Shown: positions 11,065 to 23,044 of the stretch, piece after piece
Position numbering within the stretch: position 1 is the stretch's first letter
Layout: the number at the start of each line of letters is the position of its first letter
Source of the DNA: Thermothielavioides terrestris NRRL 8126
Lineage: Eukaryota > Ascomycota > Sordariomycetes > Sordariales > Chaetomiaceae
Assembly (NCBI RefSeq): GCF_000226115.1
Contig: NC_016457.1
Coordinates: forward strand, 186,001-250,000
Direction: 5' to 3'
DNA length: 64,000 nucleotides
Notes under the pieces: model-generated
Told to the model about the DNA's origin: nothing
Seen by the model: the letters and a program-made list of their open reading frames with translations, nothing else
Databases searched by the model: none
Program-made: the position numbers and the translations under genes

Positions 11065-11684
11065 TCCCATTAAGATCAAAAGTCTTTTGACTTATATAAT
11101 TAACAAAGATCTAAGTATTAACCTAGTTGTTGATATCCTCCTTCGACTCTTTCTCAATATAGTTAGAGGGCCTAGATAGCTTATAGGACAACGTATTAGT
11201 TACAACGTTCTTAGAACCTAGGATATACTTAACTTCGAAGTCGAATAAGCGAATCTAGGCAATTTAGTATATTATTAAAGTACCTAAGATATTGTTTATA
11301 GTACTATTAAGCTAATAGACTAGAACTAGAGTATTAATCTCTATAATAAAATATATACTAAAGAGGTAGTAGCGAAAACGCTTTAGGAGATAGAGCAACC
11401 CTCTTAGCTTCCTCTTTATAGTATTATATTACTTCTCTACCTTTGACTAAATACTGCTCTTGAACCTATATAGGTATCTTCTACTGTTAGAGCCAACCTA
11501 CTTAAGTACCCCTCTTTATCTAAGGATACTAGCGTTATAGACTAAAAAAGATTCTATCGAACTAAAGGTTATTATAGACAAGTATTGCTAAAACTAGAGT
11601 AGTAATAATCTTTTCTTTTAGCTTATCTATCGTTTTCTATTTAGAAGGCCCCTAAGTCTATTTAATATCCTTCTTTATTAAAAT
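11065..11684 (-). pseudogene. Gypsy 3 RNase H, RIP-degraded
   Basis: RNase H removes the RNA template during cDNA synthesis. The minus strand reads GPSK then IDKLKEKI (about 11655-11610), the end of the RT-RNase H connection, then YNTIKRKLRGLL (about 11430-11390), RYYLFSIYFIIEINTLVLV (Glu/Asp block, the usual ETD reads EIN) and LFDFEVKYILGSKNVVTNTLS (about 11240-11180), the familiar end of Gypsy RNase H. Stops are TAG/TAA at expected Gln or Trp sites. There is at least one frame change between the first part and the YNTIKRK part. It is cut on the right by LINE L. Confidence 0.8.
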
Positions 11685-12472
11685 ATTATTATTAATCTTA
11701 CACTGAAAGGGCTCTAGGCGACCTACTACTAAAGGCAAGCGGTCCCTCCACCTCTATCTATACCACTTACGTATAGCGTCTATACTACGTTCCTACTATA
11801 TAGGGCGGGCCTCCTTAATTTCTTCCCAACTCGCTGAAACTCACCTTTCTAGCTTAGTAGTATCGGAGATATAGCGGCCTATATAGCCCTTTATACGCTA
11901 CTTACTTATATAATACGCCCTTGGCGCAAATGCCTTAGTCGCCAAAGGTATTATATACGTTAGGAGAGTAGCTAGAGGCTAACCTTCCTATATCTTTTCC
12001 TCTTCCTACACCTTCTACCTACGCTATTGCTCTTAGGGCTACCTATAGGAAGCTCCTCCGTTGTATAGCCCTAGATACTATACGCCGATTATATACTTAT
12101 AAAGCTCTCTATAGCGCCTTTATATCCTACTTTGCCCTCTCGGTTTAGCTCGAGTTTAAACTAGTATTCTTATAGGTGCCTAATATATATCAACTACCCT
12201 ATAAGTGCTTATATACCTCTTCTACTCCTAAATAATGCAAATAGTATATACTAGTCTTAGACTCTAGACCTTCCTATAGCGACCACTGGATCTTTATAGT
12301 ATATTATAAGGTAGACAATAGTCTTAGGCGCCTTGCTATAGCAGTATAACGGTATAGATATATTTGGAACTCCCTTCTAGAATAGGAATTGCCTTAGGCT
12401 AATAGCATCTATATACGTCTATATAAGGAGAGAGCTCTATACTTTACTAAGGTTTTTATATACCTATAATAA
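11685..12472 (-). mobile_element. LINE copy L, 3' part
   Basis: Minus-strand LINE: the reversed (TAA)n tail is at 11685-11696, then hairpin region, 3' UTR and ORF2 C-terminus. It has inserted in the Gypsy 3 RNase H region and is itself cut at about 12472 by the 5' end of LINE B. Its remaining upstream part is not in the window and should lie after the end of LINE B. Confidence 0.88.
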
Positions 12473-14657
12473 GCGTAAAAGAGCTTCTTTGTACTCAAAC
12501 GCCGATTACGAAGGAACTATTAAGCTAAAATCGAATCTGACAACGCAAACGTTCTCAGTATACCTAGTTACCCCTATCTACAATGTCGTAGAGGGGGCGT
12601 AGTAGCTACGTAGGCTATAGTAGCGACTATAGCAGCCTAGTAGAGGGCTTCGCGAGTCGTGATACTGTGGCTAACGTATATAAACACCCCGACCAACGTG
12701 ACCGAAGACTTGGGCTCCCTCCTATAGGAGCTATGAACGATCGGAATATATATACCAAGGGCGCTAGCGACAAGAGATCAAGGCTTTTATAAGAGTTCTA
12801 CGCTTTAGTGCTACTAGAGATATAGCTATATATATAGGCTATAGTATATATATACTACTATAAGGTATTTCGAGAGGAGCTAAACTGCCTCTACGATATA
12901 TATAAGCTATATAAGAGTATTGACTATATAAAAGAGAAGGTTATATAGGTAAAGAATAAGGTTAGGCTATAGCTAGGCGTTAGGAGTATGTAGCTAAAGA
13001 CCTAGGCCTAGGTAGCTAGGCAAGGCGTAGCTATAGCGATAGTACCTTAGCTACTTAAGGGCTATATATAGTATATACTAAAGAAGCTATTCTAAGAGCT
13101 AGTGATCGATCTTAGGTAAACGCCTATAGATATAGCTAATAGGAGTATAAATAATATAGTCTAGGTAGTTAACGTAGCTATAGCTACTATAGAAGCAATA
13201 ATAGAAGGTAGCAGAAGTAGTATAATCGTTATATAAAAGCTACTAAAGAGTAGAAATATAGTAGTTATATTTAAAGAGGATCGCTAGGTATAGTTCGCTA
13301 ACGAGGATAATAAAGTGTAGGTCATTGCTATATTTAAGGCGACTATAATATTTAAATGCTATACCTTCGCTATACTAGCGAAGGGCGTTAGGCTAGTAGC
13401 CTTAACAAGGTATAGAGAGGGCTTCGACCACTTAGCAGTAGACCTAGCAAAGGAGAATAAAGTCTAAATTATATATATAAGGCTATATATACTATAAGAT
13501 AGTACTAGGGATAGATAGGGGCTATATACAATATATATATTAATTAAGCTCTATATAGTAGAGGAAGTTATAAGGCTTATTAACTAAGGCGTCCTATTCG
13601 ACTATATAGTCTACCTTTATAAACACTTTAAAGGTATAATATAAATGATCCTATACTTTAAGTATAGGAAGTAGGGATATAAGGCGATATTCTATAAAGA
13701 GGAGGAGGTGTATTACCTAATCTATACCTATATAGCGTATAGCAATAGTAGTACTATAAAGGAGTAGGAGGCGAGATACCCTATAAGGACTAACTTAGCT
13801 AGGTACTAACCGAAGTATATTAACTATAGAGGCGCTTATATAGCCTTTAATATAAGTTATAAAATTATAAAGGAGCAACGCTAATATATAAGGGAGCAGT
13901 TCTTTAACTATCTACTTATATTCTATATACTCTAACCCTAGGTAGCGACAATAGCGATAACAAGTATATAATATAGAAGCTAAGAGGATAAGCTAGTAGA
14001 GTAGTATTTAAAGAAGCGCTTTACTAAGGTAGGTTGGCCTACCGATATTTATAGGGCTAGGTACTCTAATAGCGTAGACCTATTCTAGTTTAAGGTACTC
14101 TTATAGACGTTCTAGGGAGCTAAGGTATAGGAAAGGAGTGCTACCTATATAACGCCCCTATAGAGTATAAGTATAGAGCTAGCTTTATAGCCTAATATAG
14201 TTATAACTAAGGGCCTCTATTTAATACCGAATATATAGCTATAACGCTAAGGGTACTTTACTAGAATACCAATAATAGTAGGTACTACCTTAACTAAGCG
14301 CTAGAGAGGAAAGAGAAGTTTAACTTAGTAGCAATATAGGAGCTACTAATCCAACTAAATACAACCTCGCTAGCCCTACCCTATAGGCGAGGTAGGAGGT
14401 ATAAAATAATATATAGTATAGGAAAGGTAGTACTATATATAAGTAAGTGCCTTAACTATATAATATAGTCTATAGAAGCTAAGGAAGACTAGGTAGTAAT
14501 AACGTTTAAGAGGGAGGGATTAGATCCCTTTATAGTATAGTCTATCTACTTGCCTAACTAGGAACTAAGGTAGAGGTCGCTACTCTATACTCTAATAGAG
14601 CGAGAGCTAAAAGGGTATAATATACTTGTAGACGACTTTAATATATATTACCTAATA
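12473..14657 (+). mobile_element. LINE copy B, segment 1 (5' end, ORF1, endonuclease)
   Basis: It starts at the family 5' end (AAAAGAGCTTCTTTG, 12477-12491), followed by the GC-rich leader (about 12500-12730), ORF1 and the endonuclease domain. It stops in the endonuclease at TATTACCTAATA (14646-14657), where LINE E has inserted. The same 12 bases reappear at 46716-46727, where copy B resumes. Confidence 0.92.
12733..14100 (+). pseudogene. LINE B ORF1 (gag-like, CCHC), start codon kept
   Basis: ORF1 would coat the LINE RNA. The ATG at 12733 opens a frame reading MNDRN then YTKGASDKRSR. The matching ATG is ATA in copies C (26756) and J (58705), so copy B shows the likely true start. A Lys/Glu-rich helical part follows (LYDIYKLYKS, YIKEKVI). 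Near 13650-13870 come the CCHC-type knuckles with several Cys changed to Tyr, as G-to-A RIP does. The 3' end and its junction with ORF2 are approximate, and stops abound. Confidence 0.72.
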
Positions 14658-15726
14658 TTATTATTAATCTTATACTAAAGGGGCTCTAGGCGCCCCGCCA
14701 CTAAGGGCAAGCGGTCCCTCTACCTCTAACTACACCACTTACACGTAGTGCCTACGCTATATTCCCACTATATAGGGCGAGCCTCCTTGATTCCCTCCTT
14801 CCAATTCGCTAGAACTCACCTTTCTAGCTTAGTAACAACGGAGATATAGCAGCCTATATAGCCCATTGCGCACTACTTACTTACGCGATACGCCTTTAGT
14901 GTAAGTGCCTTAGTCGCCAAGGGCGCTATATACGCTAGGGGGGTAGCTAAAGGCCGACCTTCCTATACCTCCTCTTCTTTCTACGCCTCTAGCTTACGCT
15001 ATCGCCCTCGGGGCTATTTGTAGGAGGCTCCTTCATTATACTACCCTAGCTACTATATACTAACTATACGTTTATAAAGCCTTCTACTACTCTCTCATAT
15101 CTTACTTTACCTTTGACATTTAGCTTAAATATAAACTAGTACTTTTATAAACGCCTAGTATATATTAGCTAACCTATAAACGTTTAAACGCCTCTCTTAT
15201 TCCTAAGTAGTATAAGCAACGTATACTAGTCTTAAACTCTAGGCCTTCCTATAGCAACCGCTAAGTCCCTATAGTATATTGTAAAATAGGTGATAGTCTT
15301 AAGCGCCTCGCTATAGCGGTATAATAGTATAGGCGTATCTAGTACCCCTTTCTAAAATAGGAACTACCTTAGGCTAATAGCTCCTATATACACCTATATA
15401 AGAAGGGAGCTCTACGCCTTACTAAGGTCCTTATACACCTATAATATCTAGGTAGGGAGCTCTAGGCTATATAGATCAGCTACTTCCCTATAGTACGTTC
15501 TCTCTAGCCTTCTAACGTCTATATAGTATATCTATTACTCCCTATATACCTTCTACTCCTTTATTGTAATTATATCTATATTAATACAGAGCTAGGGCTC
15601 CTAGAGCCTCTATTCGTTGTTGTTGCTACTTTCGCTCTATACCTCTTCTACTATCGTAAAGTAGTGTAAAAGGAGCTACTCCTTAGCCTATACTTGCCTC
15701 CAATCTATAAGAGACTCCCCTATAGC
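14658..15726 (-). mobile_element. LINE copy E, segment 1 (tail, 3' UTR, ORF2 C-terminus)
   Basis: Reversed (TAA)n tail, hairpin GGGGC/GCCCC at about 14680-14696, 3' UTR and ORF2 C-terminal region on the minus strand. Interrupted at ATAGC (15722-15726) by Gypsy copy 1. Including all insertions, copy E spans 14658-46715. Its own segments sum to about 5.5 kb, so it is nearly full length. Confidence 0.92.
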
Positions 15727-16112
15727 TGTCACAGCAAGGCAAAACAAGTACTGGATGACTCGCAGCTAAATTGATCCTTGATTGACGAAGACTTCAAGTC
15801 TGAGGAGAGAGAGGAAAACTATCAATATATAGGTGGAAAACTATGCTCAAATACCTTAGGTAGTACGTACAGACAATTTGCAGTAGGGCTACAATTTATA
15901 GTAGGGCTACAAAGTCTATATATTGCGGGGTAAGACGCAGTTCGCCTTATTAGCGCGTTTTTCCTTATCGGTAAGTCAACCCCTCCTTCCTAATCTGGAA
16001 GTCGACTCGAATCCTATAAATCCACTAACTCAGGAGGTCACGTAAGTATATAGTTATATAACAGGTCTATATACGAGTTATATAACAGTGGTTAGCGTAC
16101 TATACTATTATA
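15727..16112 (-). repeat. Gypsy 1 LTR, left (3' LTR of the minus-strand element)
   Basis: 386 bp. It begins TGTCACAGCAAGG, apparently unmutated compared with TATTATAGCAAGG in its partner; its inner end reads ACTATTATA where the partner keeps CCGTCACA. LTR differences are mostly C/T and G/A, so they measure RIP rather than age. Confidence 0.93.
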
Positions 16113-16126
16113 TTACCCCCCCCTCG

Positions 16127-16900
16127 AAAAAGCGTTGTACCTATACGACGGATACGTTATAGTCCTCTACTAGCTATTGGTAATTAGAAGAACTGGCTTA
16201 CAAGCCTATTTTTTACAAAGTTTATATAATTGAGTTCTATAGGACTTAGAAATCTACTTTATAGCCCACTAGGCTATATAAGATGCTATATCTAGGCTAG
16301 TAGATATACAAGGGAGCTAAGATGAAATATTATCCTACGACCTTATAGTAGGTTTATATATATATACGACGTCTCCTAGATCGAGTTGGATCGCGTTGTC
16401 CTTTAGGTACTAGTAGGTTATTATCTAGATGTTTATTATCGAAGTAATCCTCCTTATAAGCTTTTAGCCATTATAGCAATCGCTAAGGTGGTCCAGCTAT
16501 ATAAGCGAATTCCTTATAGAACTCCTAGAGATAGTGTAGTATATTCTTAAAATTAGCGACATTATACTATTTAGAGTCCTCGCCCTAACCGATCTATTGA
16601 GTATAATACTAAAGTTTCCCTTTGAATATCTAGGAGGTAAGAATCTTTTCGACTTACTATTCCAATTCGCTATCTACTTTAATCAATAGCTTAGGCTAGG
16701 GTTCCTAACCTAGTAATAGGTTATTTAGTGCCCTCTAGAGTCGATCTAGGGTAAATACTAAGTATATCTTCTAAGTCTTAGGTAGCTTTAGCTTATAAGA
16801 ATAACCCTTCTTAGCAATAATTGGAAAAGGCTTAGCGACTAGGTAGTTGAGCTTATTGCTTAGTCAGTTTGTCTATTAGTGGCCCTTTGTAATATAGACC
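16127..16900 (-). other. Gypsy 1 region after integrase, no motif recognised
   Basis: About 770 bp between the purine tract and the integrase C-terminus. It is homologous to 36877-37650 of copy 2. Parts read as protein-like sequence on the minus strand, probably the integrase C-terminal extension, but I recognise no chromodomain. Confidence 0.5.
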
Positions 16901-19900
16901 TCCTAACTAACTTCAAATTCTTCTAGCCGCTAATGTTTATCTACTTATCGTTTTTAGGCTTTCTAGGCTTTCTATATACTTTCTTTAGCAAATTAGATAG
17001 TAGAATTAATTTTAGAGAGTATCTTTTATACTTTAGTACGATTAAGCTTGTCTTTAGTACTACTAAATTCTTAAATATACTTCTACTAATTGTAGATTAT
17101 CTAGAGGAGTATACTAGTTTCAACTTTAAATAAGGTAAAGCTAATAGATAAGTAGGGTAAAATAGCTTAAGTAAAATCTATTATAGGCAGTAATTCTAAC
17201 CAATTGTCTTAGAAATAGTTAACGAAGGGGTATAGACGTTAGTTAAGGTATTGATTTATAATTTCGGTCTACCTATCTATTTAAAGGTACTCTAAAGAAA
17301 AGAGGTATAGGTTAATTCCAAAGATCTTATAGAACTCGTTCTAAAATACTAAGATAAACTAAGGGCCTTAGTCCAAAGTGATTAATTCTAAAGTTCTATA
17401 GGTATACCAAATATACTAATAGTAGAGTTACACTATCTCTTTAATAATAGTAGTCTTATAGTAAGGGAGTAAGTAGCTACACTTCCCTAGGCGATCTACT
17501 ATAACGAAGACTTAGTTATAGCCTAACTTGTCTTAGAGTATTATATAGAAGTCTATAGTAATATACTACTAAGGTCTTATAGGGACTTCTAAGGGCTTAA
17601 GGAGGCCTAGTAGCTTGTCGTAGAGTATATAGGAATATCGGCAAGTCTAGCAATTTTTAATGAACCTATCGATATCTCCTATTTACCCTAGCTAGAAGTA
17701 TTATCTCTAGACCAACTCTCGTATCTTATTCTTATCTAGGTAGGCTATAGAGATCTAGTTATAGATCTTAGCTAATAGGTAGATTTATAGATAACTATCT
17801 AGTAGAACTGTTAGCCTCCTTCCCTTTAGTAAAAGGCTACTATCGCTTAGGGTCTAGTCGATATTATTCTAGTAGACAAGCTCTTAGAAACTCTCTAGAG
17901 CTTCGCTCTTCTAATTCGCTTTAAGGATAGTATCTACTAATTCGTATCCTTCGAATTGTTGTAGGCGAAATAGCTTAGATTCGTTGGCTTCGATTTAACA
18001 GATTATATACTATAAGTTGCACTTAGCGAGCTCCTTAGGCGACAACTCTAGCTTCTCTAAAATCTATAGGTCTAGCTTGCTTTTAAAAAGGACTGTCTAG
18101 GTATAATAAGCTTCTTAGACTTCCTTCTAGGTAGCGAGCTCCTTGGCCTTATAGGATAGGGCATTAGTAATAGCGTTCTACTTACTAGGTCAATAGACGA
18201 TTTAAAAATCTAGGGCGGAGAGGAGCTTGGCCTATCTAGCTTGTCGTATATTGAGTAGCCTCTTCTATATAAAGTATTACAACGTATAGTAGTCGAATAA
18301 GATATTGAACTACTACTAGAGGCTAAGTAGCATTAGATACTATTCTTCAACGATATATATAATAGTAAGGAGCTCCTTATTATAAATAGGGTAATTGCTT
18401 TCTAGTTTAGACATCGTTTTTAAGAAGAATACGATAGTATACTAACTATCGTTGTATTTCTATTAGAAGACTCTAGCTACGACTCTACTAGATATATCGA
18501 CTTCGATTTAGCTCTCTCTAGTAGGATCGTAGTATTTAAGGAGTAGGGTATTAGTTATTCGCCTTTTAAGTTCTTAGAAGGCTTCTTTACACTCTTTAGT
18601 CTATTTAAATGGTTTTCCTTTAATAATTAGACGCTATAGAAGATATATAATCCTTCTATATTTATAGATAAATTAGCGGTAAAAGTTATAGAATCTAAAG
18701 AAGGCTTATACTCCCTATATAGTAGTAGGTTAGTCCTAAGAAACTACCGTCTTAATCTTCTTTAGGTCTACTTAGATGCCTTTAGTACTAACGATAAACC
18801 TAAGGAACTTAGTTTCAATAGTATAGAATTTATATTTCTTAATATCCACCTAGAGACCTACTTTATATAGCTTTTAGAAGATAAGCTATATATATTTATA
18901 GTGCTTTTCCTTATTTTAAAAGTAGATAATTAGGTTATCGATATAGACAATTATAAATATATCAAGGTACTTAAAGAACTAGGAATTGATAAATCGCTAG
19001 AAGGTAATAGGTCTATTATATAGGCTAAATAGCAGGACCTTATAGCGGAATTAACTATATTAGGTTTAGAAGGTTGTTAAGTCTTCGTTTCTAGGGGTAA
19101 ATCGGATTTGGTAGAAGGCTTATTAGATATCGATCTTAGTAAAGATTTTAGCGTTTCCTAGTTATTATAAAGTTTCGTCAATATAGGGTAGTAGATAGTA
19201 GTCCTTGACGATAACCTTATTCAAAGCTTAGTAATCGACGTAAAATCTCTAGGTCCTATCTCCTTTAATAGCGAAGAGTATAAAGGAGCTATATAAAACG
19301 GTACTTAGCTCGATAAAACCCTTCTATAGGTTCTCAACTAGGTACTTTTTTATAGTCTCTAGCTAGTCGAGGGTATAGGAGTATAAAGGGCTTACTCGCT
19401 AGGGTAGTGGTCTAGTAAATTTAATCTTATAATTATATTTATGCTTTAGTAGTATCTTGTCGAATTCCTTTTTTAAAAATATATCGACAAATTCGACAAA
19501 GTAAAAGTACTTTATAATCGTTTCTTCGACTTAGGCTTAGACCTCTTTATCTTCGTCGTCGAGGAGTTTACTAGTCTTCTTAGCCTTAATAGCTCGGTCG
19601 ATCTAAACGATTGTAATGAACTTTAGTATAGAATTCCTTTATTAGTTTCCTTTAAAGAACATTTTATTAAAGGCTATAGTAGAGATGACTATAGCTTTAA
19701 TTAGGTCTTTTAGAATCTATAGTCGTTTACCCTCTTCTACCTAGGAGGTAGCCTATTCCTCCTTTTCCTCGAGTATTATAGGTCGAATATAGGTTCTTAA
19801 AGGGATAAATTCCTCTCCCTTTAGTGCCTAGTCCATCTTCTAAAGACTATCGTCCTATATACCTCTAAACAATACTTTCTAAGGAGGTTTCTTAAGGGGT

Positions 19901-20690
19901 TCAATGAGATTGCTCCTAGTAGTATACGTTTTAGAGACTTTAAGTTATACCAATTAGTATAATCCTAGGCTTGTCTTAGATTATATTGATCGATATATTC
20001 TTAGATCTTTAGTAGGTTACATTAATTAATAAGATTTGTCAAGTAAAGGTTTAGAGAATATTTCTCTATACTTTAGTATTTATAGCTATTATTAAGCCTT
20101 TTAACGTTAATCTTAACGCTCTATCGCTTAGTCTCTCTATTTAATATCCTTTTAGTGTTTAGGGTTTAGTGCTTTAGGAATAAGGGAGTTATAAAGAATC
20201 TTAAGGATATAATTCTATTCTAGATTATATAGTTTATCTTTAGGCTAAATTAGTCGATATTAGCGAATATCTAGTAGAATATTATAGTAAATAAACTATT
20301 GTTAGCCTAGTAATAGCTAATACTCCTTCGCTATATCGAGGGCTAAAAATAGAGTGTCCTTCTATATTCTCCTATCAATTCGGAGGTCGAGTTTTAGGAT
20401 CAAGTCGATAGGGTCTATAGATCGGCCTTAGAAGTCTTTTATAAAGATTAGAGTCTTGAGTAGTATCTCCTTAACACTAAGTTTCTTAGCGATTCGCTTT
20501 ATATAAGTTTAATTAAGGAAGGTATATCCGTTTACTCTAGAGTCAACGAATATAATAATAGTAATATCGGTTCTATTAATAGCTAATATATAGGAGAAAA
20601 AGAAATTTCGACTACTTATAAGCTACTAAAGGTCTACCTAGGTAACTACTAACCTAATATCTAGCTCTAAGCTAGAGTCTACTTTCCTTA
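16901..20690 (-). pseudogene. Gypsy 1 pol: protease, RT, RNase H, integrase
   Basis: The polyprotein enzymes would mature, copy and integrate the element. On the minus strand the retropepsin motif reads FVDSRVNGYTF (about 20550-20520; DSG has become DSR). Reverse transcriptase reads IVYIDNLIIYF (18954-18922), where the second catalytic Asp is Asn, then KKYKFYTIETKFLRFIVSTK (about 18845-18785). RNase H lies about 18700-18300. Integrase shows the zinc-finger end (C-TC, about 17650) followed by DKLLGLLKPLEVPIRP (17618-17570). Protease and RT are in one frame. Relative to copy 2 there is one extra base between RT and integrase, which shifts the frame. TAG/TAA stops occur throughout. Confidence 0.88.
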
Positions 20691-22349
20691 GGGCTTTTAG
20701 TTTTCTAATTCGATAGTCTTAGTCTTATTTTCTTTAACTAAGTTCGTTATTTTCTCTAGGTCTACTTCTATCTTTTTAATTATAGCTATAATACGTTTTA
20801 GGCATTATACCTTTATATAATTAGTCTCCTAGCAATAGAAGTACTTGCCTTTCTCTTTCAAAGTATTATACTTCTTCTAAGAGAGTCTAAGAGATCCTGA
20901 TTTAGCCTTGCCTCTACTAGAACTATTTAGCTAAAGGGTCTTTTCTTTCTTCTTTATAGGAACTAATCCTTTATTTAGTTGTCTAGATCCTAGTAAATTA
21001 GATTTTCCATCCTTCTAATCCTTCTTAGCTATCTCCTAGAGTAAAGAGAACTAGTATCTAAGGCAAATAAAGTCGTTAAAGCTAATATTCAGATCGACTA
21101 GGTCTCTTACTATCTAGAAACGTAGGCTCTAAGAGAGTCGAGTATAAAATTCTTCTTTCTACTTGTCCTTAGGTTTCTTAGACTTAGTAGTAAAGTAGAC
21201 AAACTTAGTAAAGAACTTATAGTAGGGTATAGATCCTATCTTTAAGACTATAAAATCGTTCTTTATATAATATAGTTTAGTAGGATTAGTATAAAATCTA
21301 TCTAGGAAGTTAAATAACTTATTAAGATTAGTGATTAGCTCTATTATATCCTCTTCGAAATAAGGTATAAAAGCTTTTATTACTTTACTACTAATAAAGG
21401 ACACTATATATCTAAATTTCAAATCCTCTATTAGAAACAATTTGTAGTTCCCTTTAATCTTCCAAAGTATAGCTATCTTCTAGACTAAATACTTTAGGTC
21501 TTTACTATCGGTAAACTTCTTAAGGTCGGCAATCTTCGTAGTTTTCGTATAGGTCGTAGGTTTAAAAGTCTTTTTAGTCGTTGAGATTAGACGATTAAGG
21601 TTATATAACTCTATATATATCTCGGTTTATATCGGTTGAGTTTAGGTCAAAGGTATAGCTTAGCCCTATAGATCGACTATATTAGTAATCTTCTTAAGGA
21701 GTTCCATCTTCTTGTCTTCTAATATTATCTTATTATATAAGAGTACTTCGACTTAGGTGTATAAAGTAGAAAGTTCTTTAAGGTTAGAGATATTACCTTG
21801 TTTTTATTTAAACTACTAAACCCTTATAAATAGTACTACTATCGAATTAGCTAGTATATTATAGGTAACTCGTAGAGCTATAGTCTATCCAATTATTATA
21901 TTATATTATACAATAATCGATTGAATTATCTTAATAAGATTGTTACTTTGCAACTAATCGATCTATTTAATACTCAATAGCTAGATCTCCTTAGAAGCAA
22001 TTAGTTCGTTATCTTAAAAGAAATGGACAATAGCAATATACTTATTCTTAAGCCTTAGATAACATTCAATTAAATTTATCTCTTATTCTTTAGTCAAATG
22101 CTCGATCTAGCTAATTTAGTTAAAAAACTTAGGAATAGGATTTATAAATTTATATTTCTTAATTAAGTCGATAGTCATTTAGGTTCGAGAGTTAAACAGA
22201 GTTAAATCGCTAATCTTCGATTGAATTTAAGTACCTTAGTTACCTTCTACATTGAACTTATAGAGATCTATTAGATTAATCTTCTAGGTATTCTAGCCCT
22301 ATTTAGTAGGCCTAGGAGTATAACCTACGTTCTCTATCTCGTAAGCCAT
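20691..22349 (-). pseudogene. Gypsy 1 gag with CCHC knuckle
   Basis: Gag would form the particle that packages the RNA. An ATG at 22349 opens MAYEIENVGYTPRPTK, and the frame stays in register for about 500 codons to the zinc knuckle at 20849-20802 (GKYFYC-ETNYIKV-C), where the first Cys reads Tyr and the His reads Tyr, both RIP-type changes. The longest stop-free part, 21440-21159, carries the typical gag core (LDRFYTNPTK, then PYYKFFTKFVYFTTKS). The frame ends near 20700 at GAA AAC TAA; protease and RT continue in the -1 frame. Other stops fit RIP at Gln/Trp codons. Confidence 0.85.
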
Positions 22350-22658
22350 TGTCGGTATTATACCTCTTTCAAGACTTCTTTTGTCGATCGATATAGTTGA
22401 ATCGCCTTAATAGGGTAATTATACTATTTACCACTAGTCGATCGGAAGTTACTTCGCTATCGGTAACCTATTGTACATTTGACGATTTATCCTTGGTACT
22501 AATTGGTTCCTAGCCAACCTATTGCACTATACTATCGATAAGTCGAAGGTTCTATTGGAGATTCGGGTTCTCTAGCCAACTAAACTAGTCCTATTGGGAA
22601 AGACTATATTGGATATTATATCGCCTTCGTAGACCTATAGTAGAGAGACTTAAAGTAA

Positions 22659-23044
22659 TATTATAGCAAGGTAAAACAAGTGCTAGATGACTTATAGCTA
22701 AATTGATCCTCGATTGACGAAGACTTTAAATCTAAGGAGAGAGAGGAAAACTATCAATATATAGGTAGAAAACTATATTCAAATACCTTAGGTAGTGCGT
22801 ATAGACAATTTGTAGTAGGGCTACAATTTGCAATAGGGCTATAAAGTCTATATATTATAGGGTAAGACGCGGTTCGCCTTATTAGCGCGTTTTTCCTTAT
22901 CGGTAAGTCAACCCCTCCTTCCCAATCTGGAAGTCGACTCGAATCCTATAAATCCACCAACTTAGGAGGTTACGTAAGTGTATAGTCATGTAACAGGTCT
23001 ATATACGAGTCATATGACGGTGGTCAGCGTGCTATGCCGTCACA
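22659..23044 (-). repeat. Gypsy 1 LTR, right (5' LTR)
   Basis: 386 bp, ending GCTATGCCGTCACA, followed by the ATAGC duplication. Its first bases are TATTATAG where the left LTR has TGTCACAG. Confidence 0.93.

Larger units (their letters stand above)
8657..11684 (-). mobile_element. Gypsy element 3, pol part
   Basis: This minus-strand LTR retrotransposon fragment carries, from right to left, RNase H, integrase and a C-terminal region. It belongs to a Gypsy lineage different from copies 1 and 2. The right end is cut at 11684 by the (TAA)n tail of LINE L, so reverse transcriptase, protease, gag and the 5' LTR should lie right of the window, beyond the nested block. Confidence 0.82.
15727..23044 (-). 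mobile_element. Gypsy retrotransposon copy 1, complete with both LTRs
   Basis: A 7318-bp element with 386-bp LTRs (15727-16112 and 22659-23044), flanked by the 5-bp duplication ATAGC (15722-15726 and 23045-23049). The purine tract beside the left LTR (minus strand CGAGGGGGGGGTAA, about 16113-16126) and the gag-pol order show minus-strand orientation. Gene order is gag, protease, RT, RNase H, integrase, which defines the Gypsy superfamily. It lies inside LINE E near the end of ORF2. RIP has mutated it throughout. Confidence 0.95.

Noticed and set aside
16933..17133. 66-codon plus-strand open frame
   Set aside because: Antisense to the Gypsy 1 integrase region; TAG/TAA accumulate on the other strand's frame, leaving this one open by chance.
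21159..21440. 93-codon minus-strand frame as an independent gene, with its twin at 42576-42857
   Set aside because: Both are the stop-poor core of the Gypsy gag frame, starting with TTG in mid-gene; they are parts of pseudogenes, not separate genes.
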